A stretch of 64,000 nt of DNA from Pseudomonas caspiana (GTDB lineage Bacteria > Pseudomonadota > Gammaproteobacteria > Pseudomonadales > Pseudomonadaceae): contig NZ_LOHF01000001.1 of assembly GCF_002158995.1 (NCBI RefSeq), positions 153,367 through 217,366 on the forward strand, written 5' to 3'. The position numbers and the translations under genes were made by a program. The notes under the pieces are model-generated. The model saw nothing but the letters and a program-made list of their open reading frames with translations, did not search any database and was not told where the DNA came from. Below are positions 28,355 through 38,054 of this stretch, in pieces. How positions within the stretch are numbered: the stretch's first letter is position 1; each line of letters starts with the position of its first letter.

Positions 28355-28464
28355 GTCTTGGTACTTCTTCAAAGGGCGTAGGTGGGTTCAAGCGTCGCTG
28401 GTGGTATGACTCACCGATAAAGCCATCGTTCCGACATCATTCAGCGATTTCAGTAGCCTTTGTT

Positions 28465-28641
28465 TCAGGAGCGTCGGCGTGCGGCTTTCGGCTGGTCCTG
28501 CAAGACGGCGGCAACTTCAATCGCGGCTTCTTCGCTTATAAATGGTCCCGCGATGGCTTCACCTTCAGCCGAGCACGCCCACCACTGGCCATCCTGAAGT
28601 TTTTTGATCAAGTAGCCGTTTACATTTTTCACTTGTGACAT
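28465..28641 (-). CDS. 58-residue protein, function unknown
   Basis: A short protein starting MSQVKNVNGYLIKKLQDGQWWACS. The pattern is one beta-hairpin with tandem Trp, GPFISEEAAIEVAAVL helix, and a basic end KAARRRS. I do not recognise a family. The longer in-frame ORF from 28746 adds an Arg/His-rich stretch that looks non-coding, so the ATG at 28641 is preferred even though its ribosome-binding site is weak (GAGAT). It has no operon partner. Confidence 0.6.
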   Translation of the reverse strand: MSQVKNVNGYLIKKLQDGQWWACSAEGEAIAGPFISEEAAIEVAAVLQDQPKAARRRS

Positions 28642-29022
28642 TGCAGCAATCTCGTGGGTAAGGGGGCGGGAGCGGCACATCATAAGTCGCCGCCGGTGCG
28701 GCTGTCTCCTGTGCTGTGGGGGATAATCCTGCGCATCGCATGGCATTGGACTACGCTGGTATACGGCTTTCAGTGCAGATTGAAACCGTTGGGTTCTCCT
28801 CTCCAGACAAGGTTGCTGTCAAGGGCTTGAAGCTCTTGCGGCGTACCTGCCGTTGATTGTTTGGGTGCGCTCCGATGTTTTTAAAATCTGCAATCGAGTG
28901 GAACTATCTGCTCGAGGATTCCTCTACCATGGCATCGAAAGGCCAGAGGCGGGGCATTGTAAGGTGATCGCCGCCTGATTAGACTGCGCCGCTAACGCCA
29001 CCAGCCCTTATAAAGGACTTTT
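28642..29022. other. 381-base intergenic region upstream of galU
   Basis: No further ORF is supported. AAAGGA lies 5-6 bases before the galU ATG. I see no unambiguous promoter or operator. Confidence 0.3.
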
Positions 29023-29856
29023 ATGATCAAGAAATGCTTGTTCCCCGCAGCCGGTTACGGCACTCGCTTTTTGCCAGCGACCAAAGCCATGCCTAAAGAG
29101 ATGCTGCCAGTGGTCAACAAGCCACTGATCCAATACGGCGTGGAAGAAGCTCTTGCTGCAGGCCTTAACGAAATTTCCATTGTTACCGGCCGTGGTAAGC
29201 GCGCGCTGGAAGACCATTTCGACATCAGCTACGAGCTGGAAACCCAGATCAAGGGCACCGACAAGGAAAAGTACCTGGTTGGTATTCGCAAACTGATCGA
29301 CGAGTGCAGCTTTTCCTACACTCGCCAGACCGAAATGAAAGGTCTGGGTCATGCGATCCTCAGCGGTCGTCCGCTGATTGGTAATGAAGCCTTTGCCGTA
29401 GTGCTCGCGGATGACCTGTGTGTGAATCTGGAAGGCGAAGGCGTGCTGGCGCAGATGGTCAAGCTGCACAAGCACTACGGTTGCTCGATCGTTGCCATTC
29501 AGGAAGTACCTGCCAACGAAACGCAGAAGTACGGCGTGATTGCAGGTGAAGAAATCAAGCCAGGCCTGTTCCGTGTCACTGACATGGTTGAGAAGCCAAA
29601 GCCCGAGGACGCACCGTCCAACCTCGCAATTATCGGTCGTTACATTCTGACGCCGGATATCTTCGCGAAAATCGAAGCTACTGAGCCGGGCAAGGGTGGA
29701 GAAATCCAGATCACCGACGCTTTGATGAAGCAGGCAGCAGAAGGCAACGTGCTGGCTTACAAATTCAAAGGCACCCGTTTTGACTGCGGCGGCGCAGAAG
29801 GTTATATCGAAGCAACCAACTTCTGCTTCGAGCATTTCTACAAGAAAGGCAGCTAA
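29023..29856 (+). CDS. galU: UTP-glucose-1-phosphate uridylyltransferase GalU
   Basis: A 277-residue enzyme that makes UDP-glucose from UTP and glucose-1-phosphate. The nucleotide loop FPAAGYGTRFLPATKAMPKEMLP is at residues 7-29, the central VVLADDLC holds the metal-binding Asp, and VEKPKPEDAPSNLAIIGRY matches the family sugar-binding region. The length equals other Pseudomonas GalU. UDP-glucose feeds LPS core, exopolysaccharide and possibly trehalose/glucan synthesis, relevant to the glgA cluster 10 kb away. A strong terminator with a UUCG loop follows, so it is monocistronic or ends its operon. Confidence 0.96.
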   Translation: MIKKCLFPAAGYGTRFLPATKAMPKEMLPVVNKPLIQYGVEEALAAGLNEISIVTGRGKRALEDHFDISYELETQIKGTDKEKYLVGIRKLIDECSFSYTRQTEMKGLGHAILSGRPLIGNEAFAVVLADDLCVNLEGEGVLAQMVKLHKHYGCSIVAIQEVPANETQKYGVIAGEEIKPGLFRVTDMVEKPKPEDAPSNLAIIGRYILTPDIFAKIEATEPGKGGEIQITDALMKQAAEGNVLAYKFKGTRFDCGGAEGYIEATNFCFEHFYKKGS

Positions 29857-29887
29857 GCCTCTGAGGCCTCCTCAGACTTGCTTGTAG

Positions 29888-29915
29888 GACAAAGCCACCT
29901 TCGGGTGGCTTTGTC
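29888..29915 (+). terminator. Rho-independent terminator of galU
   Basis: A 12-bp perfect stem, GACAAAGCCACC / GGTGGCTTTGTC (29888-29899 and 29904-29915), is closed by a TTCG tetraloop. The T-run after it is short (GTTTC), but the stem alone is very stable. Confidence 0.85.
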
Positions 29916-29957
29916 GTTTCTGGCTGATATGCTGTACCTCTGCTTTAGGAGATTTAC

Positions 29958-31316
29958 ATGGCTTACGACTTCGACCTCTTTGTAATCGGTGCCGGTTCTG
30001 GCGGCGTGCGCGCCGGACGTTTTGCTGCTGGTTTTGGTGCGCGTGTGGCGGTAGCCGAGAGCCGTTATCTGGGTGGTACCTGCGTCAATGTGGGCTGTGT
30101 GCCGAAGAAATTACTGGTTTATGGTGCCCATTACGCCGAGGATTTTGAGCAGGCCAAAAGCTTCGGCTGGTCTACCGGTGAACCTGGCTTTGACTGGGCG
30201 ACGTTGATCGCAAACAAAGATCGACAGATTGAGCACCTGAACGGTATCTACCGTAATTTGCTGGTCAACAGTGGCGTAACGCTGCTGGAAGGGCATGCCA
30301 CGCTCAAGGGCCCGCACGAGGTTGAGGTCAACGGCCAGACTTACAGTGCCGAACATATCCTGATCGCTACCGGTGGCTGGCCGCAGGTCCCGGACATTCC
30401 CGGTCGCGAGCATGCGATAACCTCTAATGAAGCGTTTCATCTCAAGCAGCTTCCAAAGCGTATTGTGGTCGTTGGCGGCGGGTATATCGCGGTTGAATTC
30501 GCTTCGATTTTTCACGGTCTTGGTGCTGATACCACGCTGATGTACCGCGGCGAGATGTTCCTTCGCGGTTTCGATGGCGGTGTGCGCAGCCACTTGCATG
30601 AAGAGCTGGTCAAGCGCGGCATGGATGTGCGTTTCAACGCGGATATAGAGCGCATCGAGAAACAAGCCGATGGAAGTCTTCAGCTGTTCCTCAAGAATGG
30701 CCAGCAAGTGAATACCGATTGTGTGTTCTACGCCACCGGGCGCAGGCCTATGCTCGACAACCTGGGTCTGGAGCATGTCAACGTCAAGCTCGATAAAAAT
30801 GGCTTTGTCGAGGTTGATGACAACTACCAAAGCAGCGAGCCTTCAATCCTGGCTATCGGCGATGTGATCGGTCGGGTTCAACTGACGCCTGTGGCGCTGG
30901 CAGAAGGCATGGCTGTTGCCCGGCGCTTGTTCAAGCCGCAAGATTTTCGTGCTGTGGATTATGCGCATATTCCGACTGCTGTTTTCAGTTTGCCGAACAT
31001 TGGCACTGTTGGCCTTACCGAAGAAGACGCGCAGAAGGCAGGCCATGAGGTGCGCATCTTCGAAAGCCGTTTCCGCCCTATGAAACTGACCCTGACTGAC
31101 AATCAGGAGCGTACGCTGATGAAGTTGGTCGTAGACGCCAAAACAGATGTAGTGCTTGGCTGCCACATGGTCGGCCCGGAAGCCGGTGAGATCATTCAGG
31201 GGTTGGCCATTGCGCTCAAGGCTGGCGCGACCAAACGCCAGTTTGACGACACGGTCGGGGTGCATCCGACGCTTGCTGAAGAGTTCGTTACCATGCGCTC
31301 GCCGGTGGATCGTTAA
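29958..31316 (+). CDS. gor: glutathione-disulfide reductase Gor
   Basis: A 452-residue FAD/NADPH oxidoreductase that reduces oxidised glutathione. The FAD-binding start is [14 protein letters not shown], the redox-active disulphide is CVNVGC (C42 and C47) followed by VPKKLL, the NADPH-binding loop is [15 protein letters not shown], and the C-terminal interface motif [10 protein letters not shown] carries the catalytic His. The [10 protein letters not shown] form is the glutathione-reductase pattern, not dihydrolipoamide dehydrogenase. ATG 29958 follows AGGAGA. It sits between galU's terminator and a histidine kinase gene; no regulatory site is evident. Confidence 0.95.
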   Translation: MAYDFDLFVIGAGSGGVRAGRFAAGFGARVAVAESRYLGGTCVNVGCVPKKLLVYGAHYAEDFEQAKSFGWSTGEPGFDWATLIANKDRQIEHLNGIYRNLLVNSGVTLLEGHATLKGPHEVEVNGQTYSAEHILIATGGWPQVPDIPGREHAITSNEAFHLKQLPKRIVVVGGGYIAVEFASIFHGLGADTTLMYRGEMFLRGFDGGVRSHLHEELVKRGMDVRFNADIERIEKQADGSLQLFLKNGQQVNTDCVFYATGRRPMLDNLGLEHVNVKLDKNGFVEVDDNYQSSEPSILAIGDVIGRVQLTPVALAEGMAVARRLFKPQDFRAVDYAHIPTAVFSLPNIGTVGLTEEDAQKAGHEVRIFESRFRPMKLTLTDNQERTLMKLVVDAKTDVVLGCHMVGPEAGEIIQGLAIALKAGATKRQFDDTVGVHPTLAEEFVTMRSPVDR

Positions 31317-31398
31317 GCGCTCTGCGCGAAAATCACGTTTTACCCGGGATTCAGGATGAAGGCCGGGTTGATAATCTATTCCAGGAAGGACACCTGCG

Positions 31399-33120
31399 AT
31401 GAGCAGTCAACACTATTGGGCGGCGATGCCATTGACCTTCGATGAGCAAGATATAGGTCCCATGCGCAACATTGATGCGTTACTTGAGAGTGAGCGGCAG
31501 TTTCGCAGTCTTGCTGACAACATGAGTCAACTGGCATGGACTGCGGATTCAGCGGGCAACATTTATTGGTACAACGAGCGCTGGTACGACTATACCGGCG
31601 CGTCTCTGGAAGCCATGCGCGCACTGGGCTGGCGCTCTGTTCATCACGCCGAGCATGTGGATCGGGTGACGGCTCGGTTGATGCATTGTTTTGCAACGGG
31701 GTCCATCTGGGAAGACACCTTCCCATTGCGTGGCAAGGACGGCACTTATAGCTGGTTTCTGGCCCGGGCCTTGCCGATTCGTGATGAGCACGGACACATT
31801 ACCCACTGGCTAGGCACCCACACCGACATTACGGCCCAGGTCAATGCCGAGGAGGCGCTTCGCGAACTCAATGAAAGTCTCGAGTTGCGAGTCGCCGAGC
31901 GTACCCGTGAACTGGCCAGTATCAATGAACTGCTGCAAATAGAAATGGCTGAGCGCGCACAGGCAGAAGAGACGCTGCGCCACGCGCAAAAAATGGATGC
32001 AATAGGTCAGCTGACCGGTGGGATTGCCCACGACTTCAACAATATGCTCACCGGCGTGCTAGGCGCTCTCGACCTCATGCAGCGACGCATTGCTGCTGGT
32101 CGAGCGGGGGAAATTGATCGCTACATCAGCGCGGCCATGACGTCTGCCAACCGGGCCGCTGCTCTGACTCATCGTCTCCTGGCTTTCGCTCGTCGGCAAT
32201 CACTCAATACCACTGCTGTCGATGTCAACCAGATGGTGACGTCGATGCAGGAGCTTTTAGCGCGAACCATCGGCGAAAGTATTGAGTTGCGGATCGAGCT
32301 GAGCGATGGCTTGCATCGGACCAATACCGACGAACATCAGCTTGAAAATGCCCTGTTGAACCTGGTGATAAATGCCCGGGATGCGATGCCTGATGGTGGA
32401 CTCCTTACGATCACCAGTGAGCATGTCAGCGTTGAAGCCAGGTCTGGCGATGTATCGGACGGTGAGTATGTGCGCCTGAGTGTTCACGACAGCGGTTCGG
32501 GTATGCCTGATGACGTCCTGGATCGTGCTTTCGATCCTTTCTTCACCACCAAGCCTATTGGGCAGGGAACCGGGCTTGGCCTGTCGATGGTCTACGGTTT
32601 TGTGAAGCAGACCGGAGGGCATGTGTTGATTGATAGCGCTGAGGGGCAGGGCACGGTCGTGCATCTTTACTTGCCTTGTCATCGTGATCTGCCAGAGCGC
32701 AGGCCGGTAAGTGTCGAGGGTCTGGAGGCTCCGCGCGCCGTCAATGGTGAGCGGGTGCTGGTGGTCGAAGACGAAGAGCCGGTGCGAATGCTGGTTGTCG
32801 ATGTGTTGCAGGAGTTAGGTTATTCAACTCTGGAGGCCTGTGACAGCAAGGCCGCGTTGCCGTATCTGCAGGGAGGTGAGCGTATCGACTTGCTCGTCAG
32901 TGATGTGGGGCTGCCGGGCTTGAATGGTCGTCAGCTTGCGGAGATAGCCAGACAGTATCGGCCTGAGCTACGCGTACTGTTTATCACCGGCTACGCTCCC
33001 GAGGCCCAGGTGCAAGGGGATTTTCTGGGGTGTGGAATGGAGATGATGACAAAGCCCTTCACGGTCGATCAATTGGCATTGCGTGTGCGGACCATGCTCG
33101 AGCGCCGAGATCAGTCCTGA
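31399..33120 (+). CDS. PAS-containing hybrid histidine kinase/response regulator
   Basis: A 573-residue cytosolic protein without transmembrane segments. The order is: a PAS domain (about 32-145; [22 protein letters not shown] and a PAC end GTHTDITAQ), coiled coil (145-195), HisKA with the H box IAHDFNN (H211), HATPase_c (N box [11 protein letters not shown] box [11 protein letters not shown]), and a C-terminal receiver domain ([13 protein letters not shown] to about 568) with the phospho-acceptor Asp in [10 protein letters not shown]. No DNA-binding output is fused, so it likely signals through phosphotransfer to another protein. It has AGGAAGGA before ATG 31399. Its last 10 bases overlap the convergent KfrA-like gene. 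Confidence 0.92.
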   Translation: MSSQHYWAAMPLTFDEQDIGPMRNIDALLESERQFRSLADNMSQLAWTADSAGNIYWYNERWYDYTGASLEAMRALGWRSVHHAEHVDRVTARLMHCFATGSIWEDTFPLRGKDGTYSWFLARALPIRDEHGHITHWLGTHTDITAQVNAEEALRELNESLELRVAERTRELASINELLQIEMAERAQAEETLRHAQKMDAIGQLTGGIAHDFNNMLTGVLGALDLMQRRIAAGRAGEIDRYISAAMTSANRAAALTHRLLAFARRQSLNTTAVDVNQMVTSMQELLARTIGESIELRIELSDGLHRTNTDEHQLENALLNLVINARDAMPDGGLLTITSEHVSVEARSGDVSDGEYVRLSVHDSGSGMPDDVLDRAFDPFFTTKPIGQGTGLGLSMVYGFVKQTGGHVLIDSAEGQGTVVHLYLPCHRDLPERRPVSVEGLEAPRAVNGERVLVVEDEEPVRMLVVDVLQELGYSTLEACDSKAALPYLQGGERIDLLVSDVGLPGLNGRQLAEIARQYRPELRVLFITGYAPEAQVQGDFLGCGMEMMTKPFTVDQLALRVRTMLERRDQS

Positions 33121-34100
33121 TCAGTAGGCAGGTCTGGAGGCGTCGCGCTTTTCGCGTGTGCTGCCCGCAAATTTTCAAGGGCCAGTTCGGTCTTGATCAA
33201 AATCAGTTCCACTACGCGGTTTTGCTGCAACTGATCGGTCAGTTGCTGGCGAGCGTCCGCGGCTTCCTGTTGAGCCGTGCGGGCGCGCTCTTCAAGCAAG
33301 GCGCAACGCGTTTCCGAGTGTTGAAACTGCTCATTTGCACTCGCCGCCCGAGCAGTGATTTTTTCCAGATGGCTATTCTGCTTTTCGAGTTCCCGTTGAG
33401 CGCTGCGGCTTTCAGCTAACAGGCGTTCATTGTCCCGAGTAAGCCGGGTGACTTCCGTCTGATGCTGCGTGGCGCTCTGTTGCGTCTGGCGCAGTTCAGT
33501 CTGTAACTGGCGAGTGTGCTCTTCATACCGACGCTGTGCCTGCTCGTGCTGGTCTTTTGCAGATTCGCGGGCATGCAGGTTTTTCTCTTCCAGGGAGCGG
33601 ATTTGCTCGTCTTTCTCCTGTAGACGGGTCGTCATGTCCAGATTGGCTTGAGTCAGGCGGGCATTGTTGGTTTGTTCAATCTGGAGTCGCTCGCGGGTGG
33701 CGTGCAGCGTTGCGGTTTGCTCTTTTAGCTGGTCGGTTTTGCGCGTCAGGCGGCTGGTGATCTCCGCTAGCTGATTTTGAATCTGCTTTAACTCTTCATT
33801 CTGCTGATGGCAAGTTGCGTCGAAGCGCGACTGCGCCGCATTTATCGTTTCTTGCGCCTGACCTTGCAGGCGTTGGGCGAGGCGAGTCACCAGCTCGGTT
33901 AGCTCATCGTTGATATCGGCCGGGGCTGTACCTGTCCGGTCGGCTGCATCTAGCTCTTTCAGATAGCGATGAATCGTGGTCTTGGAGCCGGTGTTGCCCA
34001 TTTCAATACGTACCGAATCGATGCTCGGGTGCTCGCCACGGGCCATCAATGACAGTCGTGCTGTCTGTACCAATGCTTTGTTGACGCCGCCCCGAGTCAT
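33111..34100 (-). CDS. KfrA-like coiled-coil DNA-binding protein
   Basis: A 329-residue protein. Residues 1-55 match the KfrA N-terminal DNA-binding domain (VNKALVQTARLSLMARGEHPSIDSVRIEMGNTGSKTTIHRYLKELD). The rest, about 60-310, is a nearly continuous Gln/Glu/Arg-rich coiled coil. Plasmid KfrA proteins are autorepressors that bind repeats in their own promoter and influence partitioning; chromosomal homologues are poorly studied. Here three copies of CATAC/GTATG lie just upstream of the ATG (34118-34149), as expected for autoregulation. The gene is convergent with the hybrid kinase gene (10-base overlap). The C-terminus ([13 protein letters not shown]) is probably disordered. Confidence 0.85.
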   Translation of the reverse strand: MTRGGVNKALVQTARLSLMARGEHPSIDSVRIEMGNTGSKTTIHRYLKELDAADRTGTAPADINDELTELVTRLAQRLQGQAQETINAAQSRFDATCHQQNEELKQIQNQLAEITSRLTRKTDQLKEQTATLHATRERLQIEQTNNARLTQANLDMTTRLQEKDEQIRSLEEKNLHARESAKDQHEQAQRRYEEHTRQLQTELRQTQQSATQHQTEVTRLTRDNERLLAESRSAQRELEKQNSHLEKITARAASANEQFQHSETRCALLEERARTAQQEAADARQQLTDQLQQNRVVELILIKTELALENLRAAHAKSATPPDLPTDQD

Positions 34101-34117
34101 TTCGTTCGCCTTTATTT

Positions 34118-34149
34118 CATACTGTGGTATGTACCCTGTAATTACATAC
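34118..34149. promoter_or_regulatory. candidate KfrA-like operator (CATAC/GTATG repeats)
   Basis: CATAC (34118-34122) and GTATG (34127-34131) form one inverted repeat. GTATGTA (34127-34133) and TACATAC (34143-34149) form a second, perfect 7-bp inverted repeat with a 9-base loop. The array starts 18 bases before the ATG of the KfrA-like gene on the minus strand, which suits an autorepressor that blocks the promoter or the leader. Confidence 0.55.
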
Positions 34150-34187
34150 TATTTCAAGCGTTATATCGAGTTGAATTTTATCGACCT

Positions 34188-34272
34188 TAGGAGCGCACGA
34201 GCACCGTGAGGCCGTGATCACGGTTTGCCTGGTTCACCGCTATCGCGGCCTCGCGTGGCCCGTGCGCTCCTA
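34188..34272. repeat. REP doublet (BIME) between the KfrA-like gene and ahpC
   Basis: TAGGAGCGCACG (34188-34199) and CGTGCGCTCCTA (34261-34272) are perfect outer arms; inside them GTGAGGCCG and CGGCCTCGC continue the imperfect pairing. The outer sequence matches the TAGGAGCG head of Pseudomonas REP units. It separates the divergent KfrA-like and ahpC promoters. Confidence 0.8.
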
Positions 34273-34347
34273 CAGGCTAGTGTTTGCCAGCTGAAGAGGG
34301 GCATCCTCAGTAGGCATTCCAATTCCTTCTATTAATAAGCCGCCGTT

Positions 34348-34384
34348 ATAGTCAAAACCAATCGTGCGCATGAGGTTTGCCAAT
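34348..34384 (+). promoter_or_regulatory. candidate OxyR binding site upstream of ahpC
   Basis: Four tetranucleotides spaced by exactly 7 bases, ATAG (34348), CAAT (34359), ATGA (34370) and CAAT (34381), follow the OxyR pattern ATAG-N7-CTAT-N7-ATAG-N7-CTAT with several mismatches. The right end abuts the proposed -35 box, the usual place for an OxyR activator. ahpC is a classical OxyR target, so this is a prediction from spacing and context. Confidence 0.4.
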
Positions 34385-34404
34385 GAGCTTGCATAGGTCA
34401 TTAT
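34377..34404 (+). promoter_or_regulatory. candidate sigma-70 promoter of ahpC
   Basis: TTGCCA (34377-34382) and CATTAT (34399-34404) are separated by 16 bases, giving a reasonable -35/-10 pair about 50 bases before the ahpC ATG. The ribosome-binding site is AGGAGA (34441-34446). Confidence 0.45.
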
Positions 34405-34452
34405 GCGTAAGCTCCGTTTCATCGAATTAACAACCCACTAGGAGATTCACCG

Positions 34453-35016
34453 ATGCCTATCATCAACAGCCAGGTAAAACCGTTCAAAGCCACTGCATTC
34501 CAGAACGGCTCTTTCGTAGACGTGTCTGAAGCTGACTTCAAAGGCAAATGGTCTGTCGTCTTCTTTTATCCAGCAGACTTCACCTTCGTATGCCCGACCG
34601 AACTGGAAGACCTCGCTGACAACTACGCTGACTTCAAAAAGCTCGGCGTTGAAATCTACGGCGTGTCGACTGACACCCACTTTGCCCACGCTGCCTGGCA
34701 CAACACTTCGCCAGCCATTGGCAAAATCCAGTACCCATTGATCGGCGACCCAACTCACATCCTGTCCCGTAACTTCGACGTTCTGATCGAAGAAGCTGGT
34801 CTGGCTGACCGCGGCACTTTCGTGATCAACCCAGAAGGTCAGATCAAAATCGTTGAACTGAACGACGGTGGTGTAGGCCGTGACGCTTCCGAGTTGCTGC
34901 GCAAAGTCAAAGCCGCTCAGTACGTAGCTGCTCACCCAGGCGAAGTTTGCCCGGCTAAATGGAAAGAAGGCGAAGCCACTCTGGCTCCATCTTTGGACCT
35001 GGTCGGCAAGATCTAA
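34453..35016 (+). CDS. ahpC: alkyl hydroperoxide reductase subunit AhpC (peroxiredoxin)
   Basis: A 187-residue typical two-cysteine peroxiredoxin that reduces H2O2 and organic peroxides. The peroxidatic cysteine is in DFTFVCPTE (C47), and the resolving cysteine is in GEVCPAKW near residue 166; the GGVG/YF-type C-terminal helix is present. Codon use is strongly biased toward C-ending and major codons (for example repeated AAA, GAA, GGC), consistent with high expression. A 12-bp terminator stem follows before ahpF, which would make AhpC more abundant than AhpF. An OxyR-like site lies upstream. The product is cytosolic. Confidence 0.97.
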   Translation: MPIINSQVKPFKATAFQNGSFVDVSEADFKGKWSVVFFYPADFTFVCPTELEDLADNYADFKKLGVEIYGVSTDTHFAHAAWHNTSPAIGKIQYPLIGDPTHILSRNFDVLIEEAGLADRGTFVINPEGQIKIVELNDGGVGRDASELLRKVKAAQYVAAHPGEVCPAKWKEGEATLAPSLDLVGKI

Positions 35017-35090
35017 GCTGCATGCATCCAAGTCGCGTAAGTCGGCTAGGGGCGTTGAGCTCTTAAGCAAGTAAACCGCATCGCCCCAAA

Positions 35091-35126
35091 AACGCCCGGG
35101 CGACTATCGCCTGGGCGTTGTTTTTT
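35091..35126 (+). terminator. terminator/attenuator between ahpC and ahpF
   Basis: AACGCCCGGGCG (35091-35102) pairs over 12 positions (one G-T) with CGCCTGGGCGTT (35108-35119), followed by GTTTTTTC. It would stop most ahpC transcripts, with partial read-through into ahpF 28 bases later. Confidence 0.88.
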
Positions 35127-35153
35127 CTACTACAGCAAAAAGGAATCGCCCGC

Positions 35154-36716
35154 ATGTTGGACGCCAATCTTAAAGCGCAGCTGAAGTCTTACCTGGAACG
35201 GGTTACCCGCCCGGTCGAGATCGTCGCGTCCCTCGATGACGGCGCGAAATCCCAGGAAATGCTGGCGTTGCTTAACGACGTGATCAGTGTTTCGAAAGAC
35301 ATCACCCTCAATGACAGCGGCACCGACGTGCGTACTCCGTCGTTCTCGCTTAACAGCCCGGGACAAAACATCAGCCTGCGATTTGCCGGCATCCCGATGG
35401 GCCATGAATTCACCTCGCTGGTACTGGCGCTGCTGCAAGTCGGTGGCTACCCATCCAAGGCCAGTGCGGACACTGTCGAGCAGATTCGCGCTCTTGAAGG
35501 CGAGTTCTTGTTCGAAACCTATTTTTCCCAGTCTTGCCAGAACTGCCCGGATGTCGTCCAGGCTCTGAACCTGATGGCGGTGCTGAACCCGAACATCAAG
35601 CACGTCGCTATTGATGGCGCGCTGTTTCAGGACGAAGTTACCGACCGGCACATCATGTCGGTACCGAGTATCTACCTGAACGGCGAGCTGTTTGGTCAGG
35701 GCCGCATGGGCCTTGAAGAAATTCTGGCCAAGATTGACACCGGTGCTGGTGATCGTCAGGCGCAGAAACTCAACGCCAAAGACGCTTTCGACGTGTTGGT
35801 CGTTGGCGGCGGTCCGGCCGGTTCCGCAGCGGCTGTTTATGCAGCCCGCAAAGGTATTCGTACCGGTGTGGCGGCGGAGCGCTTCGGCGGCCAGGTGCTG
35901 GACACCATGGCGATCGAGAACTTCATTTCCGTGCAGCACACAGAAGGTCCGAAGCTCGCCGTTGCCCTTGAAGAGCACGTCAAACAATACGAAGTAGACA
36001 TCATGAATCTGCAGCGCGCAGATCAACTGATTGCTGGTAAGGACGGCGCACTGCACGAAGTGAAGTTCGCAAGCGGCGCGAGCCTGAAGGCCAAGACAGT
36101 TATTCTTGCCACTGGCGCACGCTGGAGGGAGATGAACGTTCCTGGCGAGCAGCAATATCGCAACAAGGGCGTGGCCTACTGCCCGCACTGCGACGGTCCG
36201 CTGTTCAAAGGCAAGCGTGTCGCGGTGATCGGTGGTGGTAACTCCGGTGTCGAAGCGGCCATCGACCTGGCGGGTATCGTGGCTCACGTCACGCTGCTTG
36301 AATTTGATGTGCAATTGCGCGCTGATGCCGTACTGCAGCGCAAGCTGACCAGCTTGCCGAATGTTACGGTCATCACCAACGCGCAGACCACTGAAGTGAC
36401 CGGTGACGAGCAGAAGGTCAACGGCCTGCGCTACAAGAACCGCGTGAACGGCGAAGAAGTGGCGGTAGAGCTGGAAGGTATTTTCGTGCAGATCGGTCTG
36501 CTGCCTAATACCGATTGGCTCAAAGGCAGCATCGAGCTGTCGCCACGCGGGGAAATCGTTGTGGACTCACGTGGTGAAACGTCCATTCCCGGAATCTTCG
36601 CTGCGGGTGACGTGACCACCACACCTTACAAGCAGATCATCATTGCTTTGGGGGAGGGTGCCAAGGCTTCTCTCAGCGCATTTGATCACCTGATCCGGAC
36701 CTCGGCGCCAGCCTGA
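35154..36716 (+). CDS. ahpF: alkyl hydroperoxide reductase subunit AhpF
   Basis: A 520-residue flavoprotein that passes electrons from NADH to AhpC. The N-terminal double thioredoxin-fold domain has redox CQNC (C128 and C131), the FAD motif [19 protein letters not shown] follows, and the thioredoxin-reductase-like site is CPHC (343-346). A C-terminal [11 protein letters not shown] motif closes the FAD site. ATG 35154 is chosen over an upstream TTG at 35118 that overlaps the terminator. AGGAATCG precedes the start. It ends at a bidirectional terminator shared with gloA. Confidence 0.96.
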   Translation: MLDANLKAQLKSYLERVTRPVEIVASLDDGAKSQEMLALLNDVISVSKDITLNDSGTDVRTPSFSLNSPGQNISLRFAGIPMGHEFTSLVLALLQVGGYPSKASADTVEQIRALEGEFLFETYFSQSCQNCPDVVQALNLMAVLNPNIKHVAIDGALFQDEVTDRHIMSVPSIYLNGELFGQGRMGLEEILAKIDTGAGDRQAQKLNAKDAFDVLVVGGGPAGSAAAVYAARKGIRTGVAAERFGGQVLDTMAIENFISVQHTEGPKLAVALEEHVKQYEVDIMNLQRADQLIAGKDGALHEVKFASGASLKAKTVILATGARWREMNVPGEQQYRNKGVAYCPHCDGPLFKGKRVAVIGGGNSGVEAAIDLAGIVAHVTLLEFDVQLRADAVLQRKLTSLPNVTVITNAQTTEVTGDEQKVNGLRYKNRVNGEEVAVELEGIFVQIGLLPNTDWLKGSIELSPRGEIVVDSRGETSIPGIFAAGDVTTTPYKQIIIALGEGAKASLSAFDHLIRTSAPA

Positions 36717-36734
36717 GGACTAATGTTCAGGCAA

Positions 36735-36772
36735 TAAAAAAGGGCCTCATGATATCCATGAGGCCCTTTTTG
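36735..36772. terminator. bidirectional terminator between ahpF and gloA
   Basis: AGGGCCTCATG (36741-36751) pairs perfectly with CATGAGGCCCT (36757-36767), flanked by an A-run on the left and a T-run on the right, so it serves both convergent genes. Confidence 0.92.
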
Positions 36773-36782
36773 CTTGTGTGGA

Positions 36783-37304
36783 TTACAGCGGCGTTGGCTG
36801 GATAATCTCGACCCAGTAGCCATCCGGATCCTTGATGAACGCCAGGCTGTTCATGCGGCCGTCAGCCAGGCGTTTCTGAAAGTCCACGCCCAGCGCTTCA
36901 AAGCGCTCGCAGGCAACATGCACGTCCGGCACGGAAATGCAGATGTGACCAAAGCCGCGAGGGTCGGTGTTGCCATTGTGATAGGCGAACTCCGGATCTT
37001 TTTCGGTGCCGTGGTTGTGCGTCAGTTCGAGGATGCCCGGGATCGACTTCATCCACACGTTCCGAGCGGCGTCGTCAGCCGGAATCTGGCTTTTGTCCAC
37101 CAAAGCCAGGAAGTAAAGGCTGAACTCGGCCTCAGGAAAGTCGCGCTTCTCAACGAGACTGAAACCCAGTACGCGGGTGTAGAAGTCCAGTGATGCGGTG
37201 ATGTCCTTGACCCTCAGCATGGTGTGGTTGAACACGAATTGCCGGGTCGCCACCTCTGGCTGTGCGGTCACGCCAGGGAAGGTATTAAGGTCTTGCAGGC
37301 TCAT
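36783..37304 (-). CDS. gloA: lactoylglutathione lyase (glyoxalase I)
   Basis: A 173-residue glyoxalase I of the metal-dependent VOC fold. It converts the hemithioacetal of methylglyoxal and glutathione to S-lactoylglutathione. Paired beta-alpha-beta-beta-beta modules show [44 protein letters not shown] and [12 protein letters not shown]; the metal ligands His/Glu come from HTM, ELTHN, GHI and WVEIIQP. The 173-residue length with the [11 protein letters not shown] insert fits the long, zinc-activated eukaryote-like type also found in Pseudomonas. ATG 37304 has GGAGATAT just upstream. It uses glutathione kept reduced by Gor. Confidence 0.93.
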   Translation of the reverse strand: MSLQDLNTFPGVTAQPEVATRQFVFNHTMLRVKDITASLDFYTRVLGFSLVEKRDFPEAEFSLYFLALVDKSQIPADDAARNVWMKSIPGILELTHNHGTEKDPEFAYHNGNTDPRGFGHICISVPDVHVACERFEALGVDFQKRLADGRMNSLAFIKDPDGYWVEIIQPTPL

Positions 37305-37478
37305 GGATATCTCCGGTTGAGGTCTTCTATAGATGTAAATGATACGGGCCACCTGCGCCGAAGCCAAATCTCGAAGCAATTGAAGTGTGCTGGCCCTTGT
37401 TCCTGATGAGCGTGGCGGGCAGACTTCGTTGCTTACGCGCTTCGGTGATGATTTTTATGTACTTCGGTGACGCCGCTC

Positions 37479-38030
37479 ATGATTGACCCGCGATACAAAT
37501 ATTCATTCATTGGTTTTTGCCTGACGCTGGTTGCAGGCAGCGCTCATGCAACTGATGCGGTCATCATCTGGCCCAGTGGCTGGCAAGTGGAAGATCTGAC
37601 CGCACAGCAATCAGGTTCGGGCCAGTCTTCGCTGCAGTCCAGGCAGCGAGCCGCGAAAAATGATCAGGCGGGCAATCCGGTCATGGTCATGGAGTTGACT
37701 GAGTCGCGTCTGGCCTCAGGTCACCAGGTCAACGTTGAAGGGGTGTTACTGGAGATGCGTAAAGCCGTGCAGGTCAATTTTGCCCGCAGCGGTTTCCAGA
37801 GCGTGTGTACCCGAATACACCCGACCGAGCTCAGTAAGATTCCTGCACTTGAGACGAGCTGTACGATCACCCAGAACGGGGTGCACGTGATGACTCAGAC
37901 GCTCGTCGCGGCTGCGACGGCTGATACTGCCTGGTCGCTGTCGTACGCAGGTTCGGCTGCTGGTTACGCCGCGACCAAGGATGAAGCCCTGCAGATCCGC
38001 AACACGCTGCGGCTTGGGGCTGGTCAGTAA
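37479..38030 (+). CDS. exported protein, DUF4946-like
   Basis: A 183-residue protein with a signal peptide (SFIGFCLTLVAGSAHA, cut before TDAV) and no other membrane segment, so periplasmic. The mature part starts AVIIWPSGWQVEDLT, a pattern I associate with Pseudomonas DUF4946 proteins, and contains two cysteines (SVCTRIHP and ETSCTITQ) likely to form a disulphide. The function is unknown. ATG 37479 is chosen because the ORF extension to GTG 37467 places charged residues and a weak site before the signal. The gene is isolated, with no operon partner. Confidence 0.7.
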   Translation: MIDPRYKYSFIGFCLTLVAGSAHATDAVIIWPSGWQVEDLTAQQSGSGQSSLQSRQRAAKNDQAGNPVMVMELTESRLASGHQVNVEGVLLEMRKAVQVNFARSGFQSVCTRIHPTELSKIPALETSCTITQNGVHVMTQTLVAAATADTAWSLSYAGSAAGYAATKDEALQIRNTLRLGAGQ

Positions 38031-38054
38031 CCGCTGCACACTCTGAGTTTCAGG

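Noticed and set aside
29008-29835. 275-residue minus-strand ORF opposite galU
   Set aside because: It is fully antisense to galU; the phased stop-free frame is an effect of biased codons.
35130-36314. 394-residue minus-strand ORF opposite ahpF
   Set aside because: It is antisense to a highly conserved enzyme, His/Val-rich, with no motif.
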